Source: Callipepla californica brunnescens | Lineage: Eukaryota > Chordata > Aves > Galliformes > Odontophoridae | Direction of reading: 5' to 3' | Assembly: GCA_023055505.1 (NCBI GenBank) | Contig: JALIRH010000062.1 | Coordinates: forward strand, 1,193,157-1,257,156 | Length of the DNA: 64,000 nucleotides | Part shown: positions 12,737 through 24,367 of the stretch, piece after piece | How positions within the stretch are numbered: the first letter of the stretch is position 1 | Layout of the letters: every line of letters begins with the position of its first letter | Position numbers and translations under genes: made by a program | The notes under the pieces: generated by a model | Database searches by the model: none | Seen by the model: only the letters and a program-made list of their open reading frames with translations | What the model was told of the DNA's origin: nothing

Positions 12737-13450
12737 TTGTAGACCGCTATCACTACAAACTGATTCCTCACTGGTATATGAAAGGGCTGACTGTTCTGTG
12801 ACATGACTCAGTTCCTGACATTCTGCCTCCATCTGTAAAATGGAGCTAATAATACTTCCATCAACAGCTTGTTGTGCATTTTAATTGCTTAATGTCTGAA
12901 AAATACATTTAGTTTCTGGAGTGTAGGGCATATGACAAAATTTATTTTATTTTTATGCTTTTGATGCTGATGTTTGCTTCAGTGACATCCCCATAACTGG
13001 CTCTGTCATCTAACTTTGGAAGCCAAACAGCAAGAGTGCAAACCTGGAAAGCTCTTTATCCTAATTGGTGCACTGTTTATATCATGAGTAATAATTTCTG
13101 TGGCTTGGCTGGAAGAAATTAAGAAGGTAATAAAAATGCCAGACTTAGTTGTAATGAATTTAGAAATAATCGCTCATAATTTAGAGTTCATCATCCCAAA
13201 GTGTTATTCCATTTGATAGGTTTTGGTCATTATAAAGAATGTGTTTCTTCTTGCATCTGAAACTACATAAAAAGGGACAGTACTTTATGGCTGCTATATA
13301 CTTGATGAGATATTAAAATTTTCTGGTGCAGCAGCAGATGAGTGGGGGAAGAGGGAGAGGAAATATTCACCTGAAGGTTGTATTTCCCCGGGGCTTTTGT
13401 GGTCTCTGCTTTAAGTAGGCATGATAGCCTTGAGGCTGGGAGGCTGGGGC

Positions 13451-13457
<7 letters not shown>
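12737..13457. other. Unique DNA, possible conserved non-coding texture
   Basis: No repeat recognised. The stretch 12880-13260 lacks simple repeats and contains several TAAT/ATTA cores (e.g. near 13065 and 13090), a texture often seen in vertebrate conserved non-coding elements. That is only an impression without an alignment. Confidence 0.4.

Positions 13458-13486
<29 letters not shown>
13458..13486. repeat. Poly-T tract (29 bases)
   Basis: Uninterrupted T run. Read on the minus strand it is a poly-A, but no AATAAA lies in the preceding minus-strand sequence, so a retrocopy tail is not supported. Confidence 0.9.
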
Positions 13487-13784
13487 GTAATTTTTAGGTT
13501 TTGTTCCCCTTTTATCTTGCTATCTGTGCCTCTGTGTGCTTTTTACATAATTAACTTGGATAATCTTGTGAAAGATGCAGTTAATTGATTTTTGAACTTC
13601 AGTTCACACTGACCTCTCTGTAACACACTACCCAAAGAAAGAGGTGGCCTATCTATCTTTTCACACGATATCTGTCACTTTATTTTTTTGTTTCCAAACA
13701 GATAATAGACCAGTTTGCTTTACTGAAACAGCTAACAACACTTCACAGGAATGTTCTTCACATTCTGAGCTTCAGAGCTCAGAT

Positions 13785-13962
13785 CTTCCTTTCTTTCTTT
13801 TTTTCTTTTTTCTTTTTTTCCCTTTTCCTCTATTTCTCCCATCTTTTAAATCATACTTTTCTTTCTCTTCTTTCCCCTATTTCCCATTTCTCCTCTTCTT
13901 TTGCCCTTTCGGTTTCTCCCTTTTTTGTTTTGTTTTGTTTTGTTTTGTTTTGTTTTGTTTGC
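13785..13962. repeat. Pyrimidine-rich low-complexity tract ending in (TTTTG)n
   Basis: A T/C-rich stretch of about 140 bases is followed by roughly seven TTTTG units (13923-13962). The 121-codon plus frame across it (13644-14009) is mostly Phe/Leu/Ser from the tract and is not a gene. Confidence 0.9.
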
Positions 13963-16349
13963 TGATTCTGAACAGACTATGGGTATATTTCAGTAGTCAC
14001 AGGTTTTAAACACTAGAGTCAGCAGAGCTTAACAAACCCTTCTGATGTGGCAGGAAGTGTGCTTTTCAGCTAATCATTTATTGTGAATGCCATTCAGGTA
14101 CTTGCATTAATGTGTAACTGCCAAGTGTGCTGACTGCCACTGTCGAATGGGGTAAGAGTGTCAGGAAAGATTATTAGATTTCTTTAGCTTAAAATCCACA
14201 GGGTTCTGTTTTCTAAGTATTCTGTAAATTTAAAAAGAATGTATATATTTGAAATTAATTGGATTTTCCCTGCTAGAAAAAAAAGACTATATTATTCATC
14301 TACTTTGTGACCATGATCTCTCTCCATTGCTTTAATTTTTTATTTTTATCTTTTTTTTTTTTTTGGTGCATCTTCTTGCTCATTGTTTTTTCCCCATCAG
14401 CTCTCTATCACTGCTTCTTCAGGAAGTCTGTGAATAGATGTAAACTGTCATTTTACAGACATCATGTAGATTTTGAATTAAAGTTTCCAAAAATGCTCAT
14501 GCTTATGCTTAAACCATTGTAGGAACTTTTAGCAAGGTTTATGGTTATTTTACGTTCTTCATGGTGCCCCCTGGAGAATCTCAAAAGAGTATCACTTGTT
14601 ATTAAGCCATGTGGGCTTGCACACACATGAATGCCTCTGTTGTATCCTTATGTTCAGTTCAGAGGTTAGTTATGATCTTAGGAAAAATATATTTAAGTTC
14701 TGCTCTTGCAGCTAAAGCCATGTTTGTCCACTGTAAAAATATAGGTGAATCTGTAGAAAAGGATTCCTTTGCACCATGTTAGATAATGAAAAAACATCTC
14801 GCTGTTCCTCCATCAGTCAGACAAAAAATCACAACTGATTTCATAGGTAAGCCCAGTGCTTGCACTTTTTCCAGTTAGGTAGCTGGAGAAGTTTTCACCA
14901 TATGAAATCTAGGAGTTTTTTTCTAGTATTAGGTACCTGACTGTAACAGAACAGCTCAACAGTGTTATTTATTTATTTTTTCCTAAATAAAGTTAGGAAG
15001 CAGAATGTTTTTCAGAAGCTGGTACAATACTTTTCTGTGTTTCACTGAAGCTTAATTACTGGCACCATTAAAAAGCATAAATATTTTCTTCTTTCAGTGT
15101 CAGCAATTCTATTTTTACAGTCTTCCAAAATTCTATCTAAAGCTTAAATCCAGGATAATCTGAAATATGGGAAGCAAAGCACATTATTTTCACCTGTGGT
15201 TTTACATTGGCTTCTTCTGCTTATCAGAACCCATTTTAAAATGACTCATCCCTTCCTATCCTTACCTCATGTAAACCATTGCTATCACTTTTTTATTCTC
15301 CGTGAAGGTCAGTTAATAATTCCTTCCTTATTTTCTACAAGGCAATGACACTGCAGTAGTAGGGACATTTTTTGTTTAAGTCTACTAGGCTAAGAAAGTT
15401 CCATGCACTATAGGCTAGGCTTAAATTACCTGTTTTCTGATGTCATCACTCATGTCTTCTCAGGCTCTGACTCATCACCATCTGCAAAAATGTTCTTGCT
15501 AAATGTAGGACGATGTCATCATTTGTCAATTTTCATGTGTTGTCATTCACCATTTTGAGGTTGTTTGGCACCATATTCCTTCTTATAACTTTCATACACC
15601 TATTCCTGTAATCTTTACTCAGGATCATAGTAGATTTTGTGGAAAAGACAAGAAAAGCTCCCCTTTTCTACTGCTGGAAATGCTCAAAGCTTGATCTGCC
15701 CTGAATAACGTTGCAAATATGTTAGGAATATTAAACTTAAAATCGAAATGAACAACTGTAAGAAAAAAATAAAAAAAAATATTTTGAAGACATTTCTTGG
15801 AGTTTCTGTTGTGTTGTCATATTATTGCTCAACCTATATGTTTTCAAATCCTATGAAGCAAGAAATTCCAGAGCATCATCTACTACTGGAATACAGATAT
15901 GGAAGACAGTCTTCTGTAAATTTGCTTTGGATAGGAGGAAGACTATAAAGATTAAAGGAATAAGGACATGCAAAGAAATCAGTTACAAAAATATCATGAA
16001 ATTTGGTGGTTAAGACTCCAGTTTTATGCACTGCTGAAGTATTACATTTAATCCAAAACACTATGAACTTCTGCAAATATTATTTGTTGGTTAGGTTACA
16101 GCTCCCATAATAACTGAGGAAAACAACATTCACAGAGCACTATTATGCTTTTTACAATTTCTTCTTAACTATTCCTCTACCTAGCAGCAACATAACCTTA
16201 AAATATACTTTTTCTTCTGACTGATCTTTTCTGGGGCATCAGCTACTTCCAGCATTTTTAAGGATAGATTTTTGCTAGTAGAAACTACTGTAACTATCCT
16301 AACCATAGACACTAGTAATGCTTAAAATGTTTCAAAGTAGTTTTCAGTT
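13963..16349. other. Unique AT-rich DNA
   Basis: Contains a 14-base T run at 14351-14364 and an A-rich patch near 15764-15781. Short frames at 15748, 15825 and 15876 overlap one another and are unrecognised. Confidence 0.55.
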
Positions 16350-16742
16350 CATAGAATCATAGAATCATAGCATGGTTTGTGTTAAAAGGGACCTCATGTA
16401 GTTTCAACCCCCATGCTGTAGGCATGGATTTCTTACAAATCTCTAATTTAAATCGACTCTCTTCCAGTTGAAAACTATTTTTCCTCATCCTGTCACTACA
16501 AGCCTTTAAAAAAGTCTCTTCTCAGCTTTTCTGCAGGCTCCCTTCAGGTACTGGAAGGCTGTGATAAGGTCTACTCAGAGCCTTCTCTTCTCCAGGCAGA
16601 AAAGCCCCAGCTCTCTCAGCCTGTCCTCATAGGGAGGTTCTCCACCCCTCTAATCATCTTCACGTCCCTTCTCTGCACCTCCAGCAACTTTGTGTTCTTC
16701 TTGTGCTTGGGGCTCAAGAACTGGATGCAATTCACATGTGAG
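16350..16742 (-). mobile_element. CR1 LINE 3' fragment
   Basis: The left end shows repeated octamers (catagaatcatagaatcatag) followed by the CR1 tail, then blocks such as 'tcaggtactggaaggctg', 'ccttctcttctccaggc' and 'agctctctcagcctgtcc'. About 90 bases of the usual 3'UTR appear deleted near 16425-16435. The copy is truncated near the block for ORF2 'GPQYRKD'. No open frame survives. Confidence 0.92.
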
Positions 16743-16908
16743 AGACAGATAATGTGAGTAGTTATAAGTTAATTAAATATTGATTATTACAATAATCTCT
16801 GTTCAATTTAAAAGGTGAAGACATGAGATAAACTTTGTTAGTTGTTGTTTAAAATTACAGAGGTGAAAAATGTGCAGTCACACTTTTCTTATCTGGATGT
16901 GTATCATT

Positions 16909-17185
16909 AGAATCATATAATTATTAACACTGGGAAAGACCTCTATCATCATCTTGTCCAAGTATCTGTCTACCACCAATAATGCCCACTAAACCATGTC
17001 CCTGAGTAACACATTACACATTTCTTGGACATCTCCATGGATGGTAACTCCATCACTTCCCTGGACAGACTGTTCCAATGCCTGACTACTCTTCCAAGGA
17101 AGAATTTTTTTACTCGTATCCAACCTGAACCTCCCTTAATGCAACTTGATGCCATTACCTTATTCAACTCCACTGGGTATTATGC
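16909..17185 (-). mobile_element. CR1 LINE 3' fragment, another subfamily
   Basis: The tail here (agaatcatataattattaacactggg...) differs from the 16350 copy and continues into 'atgcccactaaaccatgtccctgagt', typical of the CR1 subgroup with a shorter 3'UTR. The minus frame 16970-17173 retains the ORF2 C-terminal block VVRHWNSLSREV. It is separated from the copy at 16350 by about 165 bp of unique DNA, so the two are independent insertions. Confidence 0.88.
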
Positions 17186-19009
17186 GTTAAACAACTTAGA
17201 TATCATTGGTACGCAGTGGAATAAGTGTTCAAAATATCTAATATTTCTAGTTCTAGCAATCATTCTGAACAGTAGAAATTTTAAGATTCATGGTGGTGAG
17301 ATGTTTATTATCAATTTAATATAGACATAATATTAATAACCATAACATATTTTAATTTAAACTTAATTTATTTTCAATTTTTCTTTGAATCTTGAAGTCA
17401 AAAGTTGCTTTCTTGTTTATTTGATACTTTCCTTAATGATTGAACAGTAGTAAGCTATTGTGTAGCAAGTAGAAAAATTTAATTTTTAGCACTATTTGCT
17501 AGTCCTTGGAGCCAAAGAGTGATGTATTTTGTCATTGCTTCATCTGCTGAACAGAATCAGCATTTTTTTTAAGCTATGTATTTTTTGTTTTAGTAGCATG
17601 TCTATTATTCTGTTGTAATAAAAGATGATGGAAAACATCTGGTTTCCTTAAGTAACACTTTAAGCAATGTTCCACATCCTTAATTATGTTTTACACTTAT
17701 ATCACTTACTTTTTTGTCTGAAACCACTTTCTACCATTAAATTCCCAAAGCAGTAAGAAGCAGTAAAAGATATTTTTCCACTGAAAAAAATGAAGAAATC
17801 AATGAAAGAAATATAGAATATCAACAGTTTTATAATTTAATCAGAGAAAATGTAAGAACATGAATGTACAGACTCCAGGTGAGTTAGGTTATATTTCCTC
17901 TCATAAAAATCAAACACAAAAGAAACAAGAATCTGGGTGCAGAAGCTTATCTAAATTCAGTTTTCCTAATCAAGAAACAGCTGTATAAGAACATAACTAC
18001 ATTTGCTTAAAAATCATGCAGTTAAATATCATGTGAGAGCTGAGTTGACTAATAAGGTATGAAATCTGAAGAAAATTAGTTTCACAATTTACCAGACTTT
18101 TCAACCATCATGAAGATGGGAAGCACAGGAAGACGTTGAGGAGACAACATAAGGAAAGCCTGCAGGGAGCTACTTCTCTCTCTCAGATGTCTGGAAAAAA
18201 ATTGGTGGGTTCAAAGAGAAGGGTTGACGTTGTCCAGTCATGCTGAAGAGGACAGAGGTGTCCCTGTGTTCTGCCTCTGTATAGAAACATTTCAGAGCCC
18301 ATGGCTCAAGTAGGTCTATGTATTTATGTAAAAAAAAGCAGACACAACCCTGAGAGAAGTGATCAGCCACTGGAACTATTAATATTGTATGTTAATTTGT
18401 ACACCAACAGAACGTCTTTCAGGTATAGACTTTTCATGTTGGCCCTCTAAATGCTATTTTTAAAAGTACATTAATGTTTAGACAGTTTTCCTGTATTATT
18501 ATACTGTAAGGTACAAAGTATTATAGGTTAGAGTTGCAGATGCAGGAAGGATACTTGTTCTTGCCTAATCACACATCCAAGTAAGAATACCAGCAAAAAT
18601 CACAAACTTGATTATTTCACTCATGTAAATAATGTTGAATTTGTGGTGGCCACTCTTGCCATGTATAAATACAAAATGCAAACTTATGTTGTCTTACAGC
18701 ATCACAATTAAACTTTCCCTCAATAAGGGAGAATGAAAGAAGGAAAGTGTTCTCAAATGAAGAACTTTGCATTATAACACAAGAAAGATGAGCTTTGGAA
18801 AGTATAACACTGTTAGAGCTGAAAATAAACTCTTACATCAGGAAGAAGAGATCTTCTTACCATTTCTGGTAAGACAGTCTCAAGTGGCAATACCTACACA
18901 TACACTAGCTGAGTTTGTGATCTCAAGGAATTTTAGCCCGGCAAAAACAGGACACTGAACACCAAAAAGTGAACTTCCATCTGCTTGATGAATTATCAGA
19001 TGCAATCCT
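17186..19009. other. Unique AT-rich DNA
   Basis: No repeat or gene recognised. Frames at 18170-18370 (minus) and 18767-18958 (plus) are short and lack any family resemblance. Confidence 0.55.
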
Positions 19010-19628
19010 TTGGGAAGTTGTCCTTATGGACAAAGAAATGCAGCAAAGCTGGCAGTTTTTTAAGAAAGTGTGATTCAGTGAAAACCTTTCTGAGACCTTA
19101 AGAGCTCTTCGTCCCCCAGTATAAGAACTTAAGCAGGGGAGGCAGGAGGTTGACATGACCTGCTCAGACTGAGGGTAAAGGACATTTAGATGTAGTAGAA
19201 GCAGGGTTGTGTGTCCAAGGAAGAATACAAAGATGCCATCCAGGTCCACAGAAATGAAATCAGGAAAGCCAAGAAAGCCATTGTGCACAGATTGAACTGA
19301 ACTTCACGAGGGATGTGAAAAATAGCAAGGGATGTTACAAAAAACATTGATCAGAAGAGACAGTCAAAGGAGAATGTACCCCCCTCTGGTAGTTGAGAAG
19401 GAAAAACTGACTTCAACAGATAACGGAGAGGTTTGAGGAATTCAGCACATTCTTTGCCTCTGTATTTATTAGCAGTCAGACTCCCCACATCTCTAATTTC
19501 CCTGAACATCTAGGCAGGGGTCAGGAAAGCAAAATCCCTACACTGTAATAGCTAAGATAAGTCAGATCACTGTTCAGAGACCAAGCTATTCTAAGAGACT
19601 GTTCTATAAGATTTTATGATTCTGTGAT
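19010..19628 (+). mobile_element. CR1 LINE, plus strand, internally deleted
   Basis: One of only three plus-strand CR1 copies. Its 5' part corresponds to the ORF2 linker between endonuclease and reverse transcriptase (blocks 'gtagaagcagggttgtgtg', 'atgccatccaggtcc', 'atcaggaaagcca', 'ggatgtgaaaaatagcaag'). At about 19590 it jumps directly to the 3' tail 'ttttatgattctgtgat', so essentially the whole RT domain is missing. The minus frame 18923-19288 is a shadow. Confidence 0.85.
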
Positions 19629-20502
19629 ACATCCAATGCTTATCAGTAGAAGTATGGATAATCTTCAAAGCATGTATTTTGGGGACTATGGAAATAGCAA
19701 TGCAGAAAGGCTGCAAACATCATTAGTTGATGTAAGCAGAATTTTAATAATTAGAGAAGTTAATAGAAACTATTTGGTGTCATTCCAGGAAGGATTTTGG
19801 TAGATTTTTCCCATCTTGAATCACAAAGCAAAAATGACATAGATCATTGTTTCCAGTCTCCATTTTTTCCATTTTCAGGTATTCAAAAGTTCTGCATCTG
19901 GATTCACAATAACAATAGGGAAACAAATGTAAAGCAAGACACCAGCTAACAAGCTGGGAATGTGCTGATTTCAAGAATTAACTGTTTTTGCACCAGTGTA
20001 AATCAGTGGCTGTTATTATTAATTCTTATATACTCTGGGGATACTAAGACATGATAAGACCTTACTAAAATTGAACCATGGATACCCATGATTAACATAC
20101 TTTCCATACAGCATGCATTTAAGAATTAAAATCTACCTATTATTTTTCTTACTATGAGCAGTGGTGTTCACATAGACTGTGCTCCATTCTGTCTTTTATG
20201 AATAACTAAATCTGACTCTCATCTTGGCTGATTCTCCACCATTCTTCTTTCATCCAGTGAGGCAGTGTATAAGACTGTAATACTTGTATGTAATTCATAT
20301 TAAATACATCTCTGAGTATATCGTAGAAAGGTTTGGATTTTCACTTCTGTTTATATATATGTACATGTACTTGACTTGAAGCATATCATCTTCGTGTTCA
20401 TCTTCTTCTACAGATAAAATTCTGAAAGGCAGGATGGAGAGAAGTCTGCACAAACTAATAAAATAAATGCTTCCTGTCCAGAAATATTGGAAAGAAATAC
20501 AA
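19629..20502. other. Unique DNA
   Basis: No repeat or gene recognised. Includes a short (TA)-rich patch near 20352-20360. Confidence 0.55.
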
Positions 20503-21660
20503 AGAAATAGGTTGGGACGGACCTTCAAAGTCATCAGGTCCAAATACTTGGACTCTCTCCCTCTTGCTTTTTACAAAGACCTCTTCACTTCTATTTTGTA
20601 CCTCTTTTCTATAGCCTGTCTTCTCTACCCCATCTCCTTAAGTAACTAGAATTTGTAATAAACTGGTTGGGCTAATTTGACCCATTGTGTCTTAACCTCG
20701 CTGCTGAGTACACAGGTATCAAAAGAACCTTGTTTCCCTCCTATAAATTGAAATGGAATGAGACAATGATGAACAAAGTTTTTCTTATGTCAAGTCTGAA
20801 CATCCTGTGATACAGCTTTATGACATACCCAAACATCTTGTCATCATTTACCAGAAAAGAGACCATCACCTCCTTCTCCTAATCCCCTCCTCAGGAAGTT
20901 TTAGGTAGCAATGAGGCCATGTCATAGCCTTTTTTTCTTGGAGTATTACTTAAGTGTTCTCAGCCTTTCCTTACAAGACATGTGCTCCAGCCCTTTTACC
21001 AGTTTTGTTGACCTCCTCTCAACACTTCGAGTATCTTCATATCCTATTGTATTGTGGAGACCAGAACTGTGCACAATATACGGGGTGAGTCTACACAAAC
21101 AGTAAATACAGTAGTAGTATCACCTCTTTTGAACATCTGGCTATGCTGTGCCCCAAAATACTATTTGCAGTCTTGTCTGCCAAGGCACACAGCTAGGTCA
21201 TGTTGAACCTACTGTCAACAAGCACTAGCACAGCTGTTATTGCTGAGCTCCTCTCCAGCTGCTTTTCTCCCAGTCTGCACCTGATCTGACATTACTTTGT
21301 CCCAGGTGTAGAACTTGGCATCCTCCTTTGCTCAACTTCATGCCATTATGGATTGTCAAATTGTCCAGGGTATTTAGATAACTTTGCAAAGCCTCTTGTC
21401 CCTCCCGGGATTCAACAGCACTTTCCAGCTTATTATCATTAAAAAACTTGCTAAGGATCGATTCAACTACTGCATCCATATCAGTGATAAAAGTGTTGAA
21501 CAGAACCGTTCCTAGAATTGCCATGGAAAACACAGTGGTGGTCAGGGCTTTCTAGACAGATGTAGCCCCATTCACTACAGCACTTTGATTTCTACCACTC
21601 AGCCAGTTCATCACTCTGCATGGAGTGAACCTGTTCATCATCATAGAGTTACAGCATCAG
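20503..21660 (-). mobile_element. CR1 LINE, old copy, 3' part of a split element
   Basis: A weak 3' tip ('ataggttgggacggacc', 20508-20550) is followed by a poorly matching gap, then clear CR1 sequence from about 20775. The minus frame 21237-21533 is the RT catalytic region: LGTVLFNTFITDMDA leads into SKFFNDNKLE, which corresponds to the family's FADDTKL box. The first catalytic Asp is replaced by Asn (around 21438-21440), so the enzyme is dead. The element is interrupted at about 21660 by another CR1 and resumes at 21909. Divergence and the different 3'UTR suggest an ancient subfamily. Confidence 0.85.
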
Positions 21661-21908
21661 TGAAAAAATTAAGAGCAATGGATGCCATCTACCTGGACTT
21701 CTGCGACTGAACACAGTCATGAATGGGTCAGAGGATTTCCCCGACACCATTCATCATGGAACCAGGTTGAACCATCCCATAAACCATTGACAATAGGGCT
21801 TTGAGCAATCTGGTCTAGTGGGAGGTGTCCTTGCCCACGGCAGAGGGATTGGAACAAAGTGATCTCTAACATTCTGTGATCCCTTCCAACCCAAACCATT
21901 CTCTGATT
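21661..21908 (+). mobile_element. CR1 LINE nested in an older CR1, opposite strand
   Basis: Starts in the RT block 'gccatctacctggacttctg' and, after a deletion near 21720-21760, passes to the 3'UTR ('gagcaatctggtctagtggg') and tail ('acccaaaccattctctgatt'). It lies inside the minus-strand CR1 of 20503-22204, whose two halves flank it. It is therefore both internally deleted and younger than its host. Confidence 0.87.
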
Positions 21909-22204
21909 CATCCATCAAACTGTAGAACATCAAATTACTAAGGCAGAACTTGCCCTTAACGAATCCACGTTGACTGTGCCTAATAGCTGCTTTGTTTTTT
22001 TTCTAAGAGCCTTTCAGTATCTCCCAAGCTAATCTTGTCCACGGGTTTTCCAGAGACTGAGATTGAACTAACCGGCCTGGAGTGTCCTGGGTTCTGTCTA
22101 ATGCTCTTTTTGTAGATTGGTCCAACACTGATTTCCAGTCATCAGTGACATCCCCAGACTCTATGAGCTTCAATGATCTGTAGCAGTATAGAACAGAATC
22201 CAAC
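21909..22204 (-). mobile_element. CR1 LINE, old copy, 5' part of a split element
   Basis: Continues the element of 20503-21660 upstream into the central RT domain. Blocks include 'cagaacttgcccttaacgaatcc' in shortened form, 'acgttgactgtgcctaatag' and 'gagattgaactaaccgg'. The copy is truncated near 22204. No frame is maintained. Confidence 0.82.
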
Positions 22205-23200
22205 AAGGTACTGGATGTCCAGAGTCAGAATCAATAAAACACAGCAAACTCTACAATTGTGAGGGCATAAACAGCATGAGTTTGAGTAACATACACATAT
22301 ACAAGTTGAATGAATCACAGCGTTAGACTAACTAGGCTGAATAGGTCAGCCTCCTCAATGACTGAAGTGATAAAGTTAAAGTAGAATTGGGAACCATATC
22401 TAGGCTGGCTGTGAGGCCTTTCTGGAGTTTTTGTTTGTTCACTGAGAGATCAAATATTTATCATTTCTTAGGATTAGGTTCTGGAAGGAGAAATATTTGT
22501 TAGCTATTAAAAATAGGATATTAAAGTACTTTCACTGAGATAAGAAAATGAGATAGATGACAGAAAAGAAAACTTAGGTAAACCTGAAGACTGAAGAAGG
22601 AAGAGCTTTTTATAAGATACAGTTATGGATAAATTGCAATTAGATACAGGTATGTTTTTCCAAACCATATTGAACAAGATTTCTTTGTAAATATCTGAGG
22701 GAAAATAATAACTTTATCATGCCAAGACTAAGAATGTGTTAAAAGATTCTGCTGAGAAACAAAATTTCTCTCTTCTGGAAAATATGGTAACTTTGTGGGA
22801 ATTTAAAAATAGATTGCTTATTGCAATTATCCTTACCCTGGTAGCAAAGCTTTTAAATTACAGCACTGCAGGAGACATAGTTTAGGATGGAAAATAGGTA
22901 CTTAAGAAAGTGTAGAGATCACGCAAAGATGCAAAAATATATGTGTCAGAGAAAATGCAGCAATTTCCAATGTCAAATTCATAAAATATTCATATCTTAA
23001 ATTCAAAAATGCAGAATAGTGCAAAATTTCTTATTGTCACTTGGAATCAAATTTAAATATTGATTACGCAGAATTACATTGCTAGCAAAACTTTATTTGT
23101 CTATGGTACCAAAAAGATCTTTATACTTTTGATTGGTATAATATTTGAGATAGGCAATTCTTGCAGTGTAATTTGCAGTCACGTTTTTGCATAAAATACG
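22205..23200. other. Unique AT-rich DNA
   Basis: Nearly 1 kb without a recognised repeat, frame or RNA gene. Confidence 0.55.
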
Positions 23201-23743
23201 TAGGTCACACCAAAAGTAATAACCTCTTATTTATGGAAACTAAAACAGATGCAAAGAGCACAGTAACACTATTTGATAGAGCAAATTCCCAGTTAGAAAA
23301 TACTGTTTTACAAAATAATCATAACCATTACCTATGCATTTTAGCCAGCAATGAACAAGAGCATGCATGTTGCTCTTATGAAAATCAGCACCATCAGACA
23401 TGGCCCACTGTTGCTGTTGCCACTGCTGAAACACGGCACTCACCCCTCTCTGTTTTCACAGCACTTTGTTCCCCCAAGTACTCAGCAAGCATCAAAGAAT
23501 GTTGACGGGTACAAATTTTTCCACCTGGATGAATTCAATGACGCACCTTTGCTCCATGCACTCCTCCATGTCAGACATCATTCTACCAGACTGCTCATCT
23601 GCTGCCATCTGACACACAGGGACAAAGTGTAATGGAATGTTGGTGGGAAGGTTCAACATCTGCTGCCATACCAACGATATCCATCTCTAAGGTCATGGCC
23701 AACAGAATAAAGTAGAAGGTGTTGCTTTCAGAGCAGCTCTCGT
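23201..23743 (-). mobile_element. Non-autonomous mariner element (Mariner1_GG-like)
   Basis: A 543-bp element with imperfect inverted ends: 'taggtcacaccaaaagtaat' at the left, and the right end reading inward, reversed, as 'ctgaaagcaacaccttct'. On the minus strand both ends of a mariner transposase frame survive. An N-terminal helix-turn-helix-like block (QRCVIEFIQVEKF, about 23500-23550) is followed, after removal of the catalytic DDE/D core, by the C-terminal tail ALVHCWLKCIGNGYDYF (about 23312-23362). The element is thus a deletion derivative that would need transposase in trans. The usual TA target duplication is visible on the left only (ta at 23201); the right side has decayed. The name is inferred from resemblance to chicken mariner repeats. 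Confidence 0.82.
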
Positions 23744-24367
23744 GTTTGGAAATTGGTCTTTCTTGACATCCTGTTTAAATGCAATAAGTTTGAGTTCATC
23801 TCCCTAGTAGTTATTGATAGAATAACATGACTAAGTATAACATATTCTGAATGTGTTCCTTAGAGAATTAAGCTTTAACTAGCTAACACCTATTGATACA
23901 AGCTGCTCTTCACTTACTAGGCAAATACTCTTCCACTGGATAGAATTGTTTCTGAATTCAGCAGCACATTTTTTTTTGTGATACTGAAGTCATTATTAAG
24001 GACTTGCAAGGAGCTTGAGGGTCTTAGCTAATGTGCATATTAACCTTGTGAACTATGCATGAATAAGATAATAAAATTGCAGTGAACAACCTAGGAATGA
24101 TTTACACTTTTTATTGTTTTCAATGCACTTTGAAATGCATTTTGACTTCATTGCACCTTTTGACTTTATGGTCTTCTACATGTTCGTTTTATAAATCAAT
24201 TCTAAAATGTTGATTTCTTAACATTTACAAATTTATTTATTTATTTTACTTTAAATAGAGAGATGCATTACCAAGTCACTTTGGGCCTGTGAGACCTTGC
24301 CCTTTTGACAGACTCGGGTACCCTGAAACTATCCCTTCCTTTTTCCCACTCAAAAATTTGACAGCTA
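23744..24367. other. Unique DNA
   Basis: No repeat family recognised apart from a short (ATTT)n at 24231-24247. Confidence 0.55.

Noticed and set aside
13458..13486. Poly-T run as the tail of a minus-strand retrocopy
   Set aside because: No AATAAA on the minus strand before the run, and no recognisable transcript sequence.
13644..14009. 121-codon plus-strand frame
   Set aside because: Half of it is Phe/Ser/Leu encoded by a pyrimidine tract and TTTTG repeat.
18923..19288. 121-codon minus-strand frame
   Set aside because: It overlaps a plus-strand CR1 copy in antisense and shows no motif.
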